From: Rebecca billardiae RCC1528
Taxonomy: Eukaryota > Haptophyta
Direction: 5' to 3'
NCBI GenBank assembly: GCA_965240325.2
Contig: OZ251224.1
Coordinates: 2,108,001-2,172,000, forward strand
DNA length: 64,000 bases
Shown here: one piece after another, positions 34,686 through 43,927 of the stretch
Position numbering within the stretch: position 1 is the first letter of the stretch
Layout of the letters: each line of letters begins with the position of its first letter
Made by a program: the position numbers and the translations under genes
Notes under the pieces: generated by a model
Told to the model about the DNA's origin: nothing
Databases searched by the model: none
The model's input: the letters and a program-made list of their open reading frames with translations, nothing else

Positions 34686-35309
34686 CGAGCAGCCACAGCA
34701 CCGGTGCCTTCGCGCGCGCCGCGCGTGGACCGGGTGACACACCTCGGTCAGGCTCGGCACGCGTCGCAGAGGCACGGCCAGCTCTGGGAGCGTCGCGCAC
34801 CACCGTCGCCCGCGCTGCTCGTCCTCCTATGTCCGTCCGTCCAGCGCTAGACAGACTTGCCGGCGCGGGCTGATGACCCAGCCATTTCAACTTTCATGCA
34901 AGCATGCCGCTCTGCGCATCGATGGGACACGCGTGCGGAGGCGCGTGGCGGCGCACTCGAGGTGAGCAGGGCGCGAGGGGAAGGCTGACGTCCGCGGGAC
35001 CCCGCCACCACTGCCCGCTGCCCAGGCGCCGTGTGTCACGGCAGCGTACAGACAGTACCGTCGCCTGCTCGGTTAGTCCGTCTTCCGTGGGAGACCCCGG
35101 GAAGGCATGACGAGGGGGGCGCGTCCACGGTGAAGTCGGAGACTCAGATGTCGATCAGTCCGCCATCAGGCGCCGCTGCCCCCGTGCTTGCGAGAGCCCG
35201 AAAGGGCGGCTCGGGCCTGCCGCGGCCGGTCGCGGGCGGCACGCGCGGTGCACGATTCCGCGCGCAGGCATCGATGATCGATCGATAGGGCGGCGGGGGC
35301 GCGCGGAGT

Positions 35310-35520
35310 TCAGAGTGAGCGGGGCACGAACGCGATGTCGACGGCCGTCGGGGCCCACCACAGCCGCGCGCTCCAGACGCCACTCGCCGCGCGCACCTCG
35401 TGAGACGTGCTCGGCATCATGTCCACGTGAGCGGCAAAAAAGTGGCCTCGAGCCTGCTCAGGCCTGCTCTTAAAGTGCGTAACAACTGGCTCGCCAGAGG
35501 GCAAAAGGCCAATAGCTACT
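35310..35520 (-). pseudogene. Unidentified coding remnant inside the inverted-repeat element
   Basis: The minus strand reads LRELGVAIGLLPSGEPVV, then SRPEQARGHFFAAHVDMM and a C-terminal WWAPTAVDIAFVPRSL-stop. Composition is that of real protein, but there is no start or upstream domain. A related end, VPTAVGIAFVPRS, is encoded on the minus strand at about 37376-37440, outside the element. The family is unknown to me; shared remnants suggest a dispersed, perhaps element-borne, gene. Confidence 0.4.
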
Positions 35521-35599
35521 CCCAATTCCCGAAGGCTGATGATGAATACGCACACGTGCGCCTGATGAATATCGATGATATTTTGCTCGACCCCGTAGC

Positions 35600-35865
35600 A
35601 GTCCATGAACCATATATATATTATAATGTATGAAAACGAAGCGGTGCAAATGTTGTTCTCCAGTAGTGGATACGACCCCGACGAAGCGATTTTATGCCTG
35701 CGTGAACCATACAGCATATATGGTTCATAATGTATGAAAACGAAGCGGTGCAAATGATGTTCTCCAGTAGTGGATACGACTCCGACGAAGCGATTTTATG
35801 CCTGCGTGAACCATACAGCATATGAATCAGTAGTGAATACGACCCCGACGAAGCCAATATATATC
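35600..35865 (+). repeat. ~115-bp tandem repeat, just over two copies
   Basis: The unit contains TAATGTATGAAAACGAAGCG, CTCCAGTAGTGGATACGACC, CGACGAAGCGATTTTATGCC and GTGAACCATACAGCATAT. It occurs at about 35628-35725 and 35740-35825, and a third partial copy keeps only AGTAGTGAATACGACCCCGACGAAGCC. It is markedly AT-richer than the window. Confidence 0.8.
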
Positions 35866-36194
35866 GGTTGGTTACTTCGCTGATCCCGTATGGACGTGCG
35901 AAAATAGCCTCAAAGAAGCTGACGCTTGTATTGGACTTGTAACCGTCCTACTTCACACAGAAGTGAACTCTCACGCCCGGCCGTCCACGATTGATTAGGG
36001 GAATGTTGTGGGCGCGGTTTTTTTCTCCGTGATGCACCTGTAGAGAGGGTCTCAAAATTCGAAACTCGGTCTCCGCCAGCCCTAAAAATCGGCCCCCGCG
36101 TCCCTTTTTCTTGATCAAAGATCTTTTTGAAACGTGGTTCGGGCCCACTGGTGCGGGCTCCACGCTGCGCGCTCCGCCCTGCACCGCGGGCCAT

Positions 36195-38190
36195 GAGCAG
36201 TACGGTAGTCGTGTCATAGCAGATCATCGTCTCTCACCCTGGGCCTGACGATCTGATACGCGATATATGCTGATTATAGATTCGTAGTAATAGACGACGA
36301 TGATCCGCGCATCAGCCGGCGCTTATCGCCGGCAAAGCTATAGCTATATTACTACTATATATGATCGGCTACGCCGATCTTCGGGTAGTAAACAACGAAG
36401 TTGAGGGCGCACGGCCCTACTGGTATGCAATAGTCGTCGCGTTCTTCACCGAATGACGATGCGCGCGCCCGGCGCGTCGCCGTGCAGGAGGCGCGGGCGC
36501 GAGTAATCGACGCGGTCGACGGCCCGGGCCTCGGGGGGCTGCGCCGCCTGTCGAACTCGACGCGCAGCAGCCGCAGCGCCTCCGCCCGGTGCGCATCGGG
36601 CAGCCCTGTTGTCTGTGGCCGCGCGCAGCGCGGAGATCGCGCTCGGCAGCTCGCCCGTCTCAGCCTCGCACAGCCTCGCGCGCTCGGCGGGATCGGCGCA
36701 GCGTCGGACGAGCTCGCTGCGGGGAAGAGCGTCGCGAGCAGCCGCGGCTCGAGCCTGTCTATCTACGACCTCCCGCAGCCGCAGTAGCCGCTCCTTGCAC
36801 GCCTTTGTATGTCAGGCTCGCCGCCGCGTCGATGCACTCGGTGCGAGGGCCGCTGCATTGCTGTGCGCGTCGGTGCCGCCGCGGGTGCTGTCGGCCGACG
36901 GCCCGGAGCGCGAGGACTACTGCGAGCACGGGCGAGAGGGGAGCACGGCGTCGCCCGTAGCATATGCCAACTCGCCATCATCGCGGGCTCGCCGCTCGCA
37001 GATCTAAGCCTGTGGCTCTCGTGTCAGGCACGGTCAGGCATCCGTCGAGTGAGCGCCAGAGCCCCTCCTCACGGTCAGCGCGCGGCTCGCGCGCCAAATG
37101 CTTGCCGCGCCGCCATGCGCAGCCGTCAGCACGCCGCACGCGGCTCAGCCATCACAGCTCGGCCATGGTCATGGACGGCGCGAGCGTGAGCGGTGAGGGT
37201 TGGGCGAGCGACTTCTGAACATGCCGAGAGCCTCAGCTGCGCGGCGTGCGGCGTGGCGCGCGCGGGCGCGCGAATGGTCAGCTACGAGCCGGTCGACAAC
37301 GGCCGCGTTCGTGCGACCGAGTGACGACGTGCTCGGTTGGAAAACGCACTGGGCCGAAGAGGCATGGCAGGGCGGGGCGCGCGGGGTGAACGAGGCACGA
37401 ATGCGATGCCGACGGCCGTTGGGACCCGCCGCAGATCTGCGCGCACCTGCGCTGAGTCTTGTCGGATTGAACGATCGCGTGCAGTGCCCGCCTGTTCGCG
37501 AGCCCGCGTCGAGTTTGCGTGGCCAGTGGCCAAGGCAGTGGCAGCGCCTTTTGTAGCAATACTGTAAGTGATGAGCAGTATTAATCGACGGGAGATAACT
37601 ATAGTAATCAGAAAAGATACGGTTATGAATCGCGCGCGGGAACGGGAACGCCTTAGGGCTACCCGCGTCAATGATATATATCTCGTCGCCCGCGAGGGTT
37701 CGTGCGAAACGATGCGGATCGCGTGCCCTAGAACATCGCGCCATAACCTGATGATATCCGCCACTGAGAAGCGACGGTTCATGACTTCAGATGCCGGCAA
37801 TACTTTACTTCAAGCGGCATAAAAGCCGACCGAACCTCTCTTTTCTATGGTTGGCGAGCTGTTTCAGGCTCTTACAATTCAAGCATCTTAATATGACGGA
37901 ATGTTCGAACACACGGCTGGTGTTATGTGCTATTCCATCCTGCATTCCCCTAAGTGTTACTATCGTTAAAATTAGCATCTACTACAAACGCAATCATTGG
38001 CAGCGAAATGCGTCCACTAGGGGTCCGGTCACATCTGAATCAACCTACAAAAATCCCCAAAATCCTGCGCGCATCCTCTTTTTGATTTTGCGGAGCACGT
38101 GCGCCGCCCCCCCCCCCGGCTTTCGCTCACGCTCAGACCTTTCGGGGGGGGGGCCGTGCGCCATCAGAGAGAGAGAGAGCTAGAGGGATC
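36195..38190. other. Gene-poor region with small hairpins and an AT-rich island
   Basis: Small dyads occur around 36290-36400 (for example GCCGGCGCTTATCGCCGGC and GATCGGCTACGCCGATC). On the minus strand 36480-36790 is open, with protein-like composition but no start or homology. 37560-38090 is a distinctly AT-rich island with no recognisable gene, ending in C- and G-homopolymers near 38105 and 38140 and a GA-rich stretch to 38225. Nothing here is a supported gene. Confidence 0.5.
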
Positions 38191-38439
38191 GAGAGAGTGA
38201 TGAGAGAGAGAGACTCAGAGAGCAGAGAGCGCGACGGACTCACTACAGCTCGGGACTATACAGCTACTGAGTCTACATGGCCATTCCGCGCCCGCTCAAG
38301 TAGTAGTCTAGCAGTTCCACAGTGCAGGATTGGAATTTTCCGTGACGCTTCGGACGGTCCGCAGCTCGAGTCAGCGAATCCGGTCTCGGCCGGACAGTGG
38401 AACTCGGGTGGAAGCCGCGACTTCGCGGCGGACGGAGCC

Positions 38440-38585
38440 TCAAACGAGCGGTGCCTCGGCTCGCGGCGCGATCTACTCGGCGAAGACCGACGAGGCTGCT
38501 CGCGGGCCCGACTATGCGTCGACGCGGGCTGGGGTCGTCTTCCGCGTGGCGCTGGGCAAGTTCCTCGCCGCCCTGACGGGTGCTC
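38440..38585 (+). pseudogene. Possible PARP-catalytic-like exon fragment
   Basis: One frame reads GAIYSAKTDEAARGPDY, then AGVVFRVALGKF. This resembles the G-x-Y-x-A-...-S/A-...-Y...(C/F)RVALG block of poly(ADP-ribose) polymerase catalytic domains. The upstream HG motif and the C-terminal Glu strand are not visible in any nearby frame, and a GTG donor-like site follows. Weak evidence only. Confidence 0.2.
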
Positions 38586-39214
38586 TCCTTTCGCCCTCAC
38601 GGCGCGCGCGGTGCGTTTCGCGAGCTTCTTGCATGCGCCGCCCGCGGTTGCGCCCGAGCCTGATGCTTCAGTCGACGCGGCAGGTGGCTCGCGCAGGGTG
38701 GGATTGTGTGCGGGTGCCGCTGGCGGTGCGTCTCACCCTCCTGAAATTGTGTGGGAGGCTGTGACATTGCACGCGTACACCCCGCCACGCCCGCGGCCCG
38801 CCCGCGCAAACGCCGCGCCGCGCAGTTGTCTTTGACCTCGAGCGAGCCTGAGGCGTGGAGGCGACCGACGGCGGGGTGCGACTTGCCCATCGACCCGAGC
38901 CGCATCACCCAGCGCAGCCTCGCCCGCGACGACGCTTCGCCTGGCTGCCACTGCTCAGCCGCGTGCAAGGCGGGCTGGGCGACGTCCGTTTGCCGAGCGC
39001 GGCTGCAGCGCAGCACGCGAGAGGCTGGAGCGCCATGACGCGGATGGCGGAGCGGGCTTTGGGCTGGCTGGCATGAGCCGCCAGGCTGTACCGTCCGCGC
39101 AGATCGCGCTCGGCCCGGCCGCAGCCCTCCTGAGCGCGCGCCTCAGAGCTGAGACTGATCACGTGCACGCGCACAAGCCACACTGCCGTGGCTGTGTCGA
39201 GCAGCTGCGTGTGC

Positions 39215-40100
39215 TCGAGGCGCGGCGCTCGCACGGGCCACGCGGGCGCAGCGGGTGCGCGCAGCTGGCGCACGCAGTGCCACGTCCTGCCGCGCCAGTT
39301 TGGCGGCCGTCCGCCCCCCCGAGCTCGAGTTCTGCGCGCTTTGCGACGGCGCGGCCGGCCGCGCCCATCTTCATGCTTGGGCACGCCAGCATGGCCGCCG
39401 CCGGGCCTGCTGCGCGCGCCGAAGCTGGAGGGCGGAGGAGGGCGCTGGGCTGCTCCTACGGCGTGCTGCAGCCCGGGCAGGCTTTTCCGCGGCGCGGCGA
39501 GGCCGTCGCGCCTGCTCGCCGCCGTCGAGTCGCCCGTGCTGAGTGACCGCCGGCCGCATGTGCTCGGCGGCACCGCAGGCAGGCGTCCCATACCAGTGTG
39601 CTCGAGCCGCTGCGCGCACCCAAGGCGAGCTGCTCGAGCGGGCTAGGTGGGCCCACGGAGTGCGCGCAGCTGGCGCACGCAGCCCCGCGTCATGGGGTGT
39701 CGGTTTGACGGTCGCCAGCCCCCGTGGGCTCGAGCTCTGTGCGCTTCACCACGGAGGTGCCGACGGCGCCCCGCGGCGCGCAACGGCGTGGCAGCATGGC
39801 CGCCGCCGGCGCCGCCGCACATGCCGCCGCTTACGGGCAGTCGAGAGCTTGGGGCAGCACCTACGGCATGCTGCAGCTCGGGCGGGCTCTACCAGCCTGC
39901 TGTGGCGTGATCGCGCATTTTCCAGACCGTCGACTCGCCCGCGCTGCATATTTGTTTGCTGCGCGTGCTCGACGGCGCCGCTGCTGCCGCTACGGCCGCG
40001 CGTTGCTGCGTCGCGAGCGAGCCCGATGCGAGCTGAACGGCGGCGTGCTCATCGCTGCTGGCGCAGATGGGCGCGTCATGGTGGCCACGCACGATGCTGA
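39215..40100 (+). repeat. Degenerate ~435-bp tandem duplication
   Basis: 39240-39500 and 39655-39905 follow the same order: GCGCGCAGCTGGCGCACGCAG, a GGTTTGACGGTCGCC/GTTTGGCGGCCGTCC segment, GCTCGAG-TCTG-GCGCTT, CAGCATGGCCGCCGCCGG, and CTACGGC-TGCTGCAGC-CGGGC. They are clearly related and heavily substituted. Both copies are open in several frames, but conservation follows DNA order and no family is recognised. Confidence 0.55.
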
Positions 40101-41559
40101 GTGCTCGCGCGTGCCAGACGAGGCGCGTGCTCGCGCTGTGGCTCAATGTCCGGCAGTGCGCGTGGCAGGCCGCAGCTGCTCGACAACAGAACCAGCGGGC
40201 AGTGATCGGGCTGCGCGCGCGCAGCTGATGGCGGCGAACGAGCGAGCCCGCACCGCCGCGCAAGGGCTGGGCGACTGGCGCCGAGGTGGCGCGCACGTCG
40301 TCCGCTGCCGTTGGCATCGCGGCGGACGCTTCAAGCTCGTTCGGCCGGCGTGTTTTCTCCGACGCCCACCTGCGAGCGCTGCCGGCACCGTGCTCGGGCG
40401 TCAGTATCGGTGGGCTCGAGCACGCGTGGTGAGGCGCTCGGAGCGGTCGACGGCCATGATCGGGCAGCGCACGGTGGGCGCAGGCCACGCGCACGCCAGC
40501 GCCCCGCGTGGCGTGGCTTCACGGGGCGCAGCCACCAGGAGACTGTGCTGCGACGAGCTCGGGCGCGCTCGGGCGCCGCTGCTCTGCATTTTCCCGAAAA
40601 ATCGGTTTTCGTGCCCTCGACCGGCGGTATGCCGCCGGGGTGGCCGCAGCTGCGCTCGGAGCAGCGCGCACGGGCACCGCCGTGTGCGCCCGCCCGCTTT
40701 CGCCGCCGCCGAGCTCGAGCACAGCGCTGCGCGGGGCTGCGTAATGCCAACGGCGCATGATTTTTTGCCCGCGCCGAGCGCGCGTCGGCGCGCGCAGCGC
40801 GCTCAGGTGTGGCCTGCTACCAAGGTCTGTGCCACGATTCGACGCGCCTATGGTGCGCCGAATTTAGGCGCACCGCTTCAGAATTGTCCGATGATTCGAC
40901 TAGTGGTGCGGACAACTTAAAACGTCACCCTGAGCAGTTTTCCGGCACTGTGTTCATCATCGCCACTGATAATTACTTAGTAGCGCGCAGCAGCAGTCGT
41001 TATTCTTGCAGGATGAGGATGCGGCCGCCAGTTTAGCTCGCGGCGCGCGCGCGGATCACGTGTACATAGCTACTCATCAATCAAGTCGTGCGCGGCGGAC
41101 AAGCATTTCTTCTTATTTAGTTCTTATACGGCGTCGCCATCATGAATCTGAGGAATCATGCAGCAGTTAGAATTCGGCAGATCAACGGCCGGGTCCGACT
41201 CCGAGAGGCAGATCAGCCACCAGGCCGTGGCTCCAAGTCCAACGAACGAGGAGCGCGCTCGGGCGGACGGATGTGAAGTGCGAGCGAGTACATGGCGGCG
41301 AGACTCAACGGGACACGTTGGTTCGGGCCCGAGTGATCTGGATGAGCTCGCTGAGCTGAGTCGCAGCCCGCAGCGCGGTCGACGACGACGCGTCGTGCCG
41401 ACCCATCCTGCAGCGCAACCAGCGGCTCGCTCTCTGTTGCGTGCGCCCCTGCGGCCACGATCTGTGCGGCTCGAGCCTCGATGAGGCAACGAGGCGGCGG
41501 CCATGCTCGCGGGCATGCTCGCGCGCGGCCATGCCCGCGCGGGCTTTGCCGTGGGCTCA
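40101..41559. other. Intergenic region, no supported gene
   Basis: GC-rich to about 40800 with several overlapping open frames that I judge to be compositional, then AT-richer to 41200. It includes the 3' flank of the glutamate synthase gene. A plus-strand frame at 41161-41484 has ordinary composition but no homology I can name. Confidence 0.45.
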
Positions 41560-43895
41560 TCACCTTGCCACGGGCGCGGCGGCCTCCACTCCGGCGCCCG
41601 ACGTCGCGCGCGTCTCTGGCCGGTCCGCTTCGGCCGGCGGGACCACCTGTCCGCGCGAAGCGGCGCGCGGCGCGCGACACGGGGCGGTGGTCAGCCACGT
41701 GGCAGGAGGAGAGGGCGGGCGAGCGCGAGCGTGCGTACGCGCGCGCGCGACAGACAGCGCAGCGCCCGCCCCGCCGGCGAGGGCGTCCCTCCGCGCCGCG
41801 CGCACCTGCCAGAACTTGGCGACCTCGCTCTCCCAGTTGTCCAGGATGAGCTTGCCGCGCGCCGAGCCCGTCTCCTCCACGTGGGCCTGGATGAGCGCGC
41901 GCAGCTGCGCCTCCGCCTCCGGCGTGGGCAGCCGCTGCGCAGAGACGATGTCGGTGTTCAGCTTGCCGGGGATGGCGTCTGCGGCGCGGCGGGCGGCGCA
42001 CGCGGCGGCGCGCGTGATGCGAGCAGCCGGCGGTCAGCCGGCGGCGCGACGCGCAGCAGGCGGGCCGGCACGCGTCGCCGCGCGCTGCCGACGCGCGCCC
42101 TCCGCGCCCGAGCGCGCGGACGCCCGCAGCGCGCAGCGCACCCTCGGGGTCGTAGAAGTAGCCGAGTCCGCCCGTCATGCCCGCGCCGATGTTGTTCCCG
42201 GCCGAGCCGAGGACGACGACGGTGCCGGCCGTCATGTACTCGCAGCAGTGGTCGCCCGCGCCCTCGATCACGGCATCCGTGCCTGCGCGCGAGGGCGAGG
42301 GGCGGGCGGTTGCGGGCGGTGAGCGGGGCGCGTCGCGCGCGGGCGCGCGCGCGCGCGCGCGCGCCGGCTGCACGGCCGGAGCGCACTGCCGCCGCCGCCG
42401 CCGTCGCCGCCGCGGCCGCGCGCGCCGTACCGGAGTTGCGGACGGCGAAGCGCTCGCCCGCGCGGCCGCACGCGAAGAGCTGACCCCCGGTCGCGCCGTA
42501 CAGGCACGTGTTCCCGATGATCGCCGACTCGGTCGGGTCGTACGGCGCGCCCTCGGGCGGGCAGACCGTGATCTTGCCGCCGTGCATGCCCTTGCCCACG
42601 TAGTCGTTAGACTCGCCGTCAATGCGCAGGTTCACACCCGGCAGGAGGAAGGCGCCGAGCGACTGGCCGGCCGCGCCGCGGAGCGTGAGGTCGAGCGTGC
42701 CCTTGAACCCCTTGTCCCCGTGCCGCTTCGCGATGTGCCCGGAGAGCCGCGTGCCCACCGAGCGGTCGGTGTTCTTCACCTCGACCTCGAGCGATGCCGC
42801 ACCCGAGCCACTCTCCACGACGGCCTTCACGGCGGCGTTCCCGAGGAAGTCGTCGTCGAGGACGGCGCCGTTGCCGTGCGGCGTGGAGCGGATCGGCGCG
42901 GGCTCGGGCGCGGGCGGGAGCGACATCAGGTACGACAGGTCGAGGCCGCGCGTCTTCGCCAGGTTCGAGCCCTCGCGGTGCTTGAGCAGGTCCGCGCGGC
43001 CGACGAGCTCGCGCAGCGTCTTGTACCCGAGCTGCGCGAGCGTGTGCCGAACCTCCTCGCCGACGAGTTTGAAGAAGGCCTCGACGCCGCCCGGCGTGCC
43101 GCTGAAGCGCTTGCGGAGGTCGACGTTCTGCGTGGTCACGCCCACCGGGCACTTGTTCGTGTGGCAGATCCGCGCCATGATGCACCCCTCCGCAATCATC
43201 ACGATGGTGCCGAAGCCGTACTCATCCGCGCCGAGCAGCGCCGCCTGCACGACGTCGTAGCCCGTCTTGAGGCCGCCGTCGACGCGCAGCGTGACGCGGT
43301 CGCGCAGGCCGTTCTCGATGAGCATCGAGTGGACCTCCGCGAGGCCGAGCTCCCACGGCGAGCCGGCGTGCTTGATCGACGAGAGCGGCGAGGCGCCCGT
43401 GCCGCCATCGTGGCCTGAGATCTGAATCACGTCCGCGTTCGCCTTGGCCACGCCCGCCGCGACCGTGCCAATCCCGACCTCGGAGACGAGCTTGACCGAG
43501 ACCTGCGCGCCCTGGTTGATCTCGTGCAGGTCGTAGATGAGCTGCGCGAGGTCCTCGATCGAGTAGATGTCGTGGTGCGGCGGCGGCGAGATCAGCGTGA
43601 TCCCCTCCTTCGAGTTGCGCAGCCGCGCGATGTACGAGTCAACCTTGGTGCCCGGCAGCTGACCGCCCTCGCCCGGCTTGGCTCCCTGCGCCATCTTGAT
43701 CTCGAGCTGCTGCGCGTTGGCGAGGTAGCCCGCGGTGACGCCGAAGCGGCCCGAGGCGACCTGCTTGATGGCGGAGGAGGCGAGGTCGCCGTTGCGCAGC
43801 CCGCTCAGGTGCGGGAACGACGCCGAGACCCCCGTCGACTCGTCGACGTCGGTGATTGGCTGGAAGCGCAGGGAGTCCTCGCCGCCCTCGCCCGA

Positions 43896-43927
<32 letters not shown>

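Larger units (their letters stand above)
33730..36194. mobile_element. Element bounded by ~157-bp imperfect terminal inverted repeats
   Basis: 33730-33888 (ATGGCCCGCGGTGCAGGGCG...) is matched by the reverse complement of 36038-36194, with scattered mismatches and small indels. Shared landmarks are GGTCTCCGCCAGCCCTAAAAATCG and AAAGATCTTTTTGAAACGTGG in the right arm and their complements in the left. The interior (2.1 kb) has no transposase I recognise; it holds two internal repeat families and a coding remnant. No clear target-site duplication is visible. A non-autonomous DNA transposon is the simplest reading; an inverted duplication of unknown cause is the alternative. Confidence 0.55.

Noticed and set aside
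34219-34775. Minus-strand frames repeating CSLAV-SAWPGVHVE
   Set aside because: The repeated peptide is explained by the 225-bp direct repeat; no start, no family, stops between copies in other frames.
39724-40920. 398-codon frame on the plus strand
   Set aside because: Composition is that of non-coding GC-rich DNA, it overlaps a degenerate tandem duplication, and no motif is recognisable.
41958-42430. Read-through C-terminus of the first glutamate synthase exon
   Set aside because: It is Arg/Ala/Pro-rich and loses the conserved beta-helix end. Splicing at GTACGG...CAG restores family sequence in phase.
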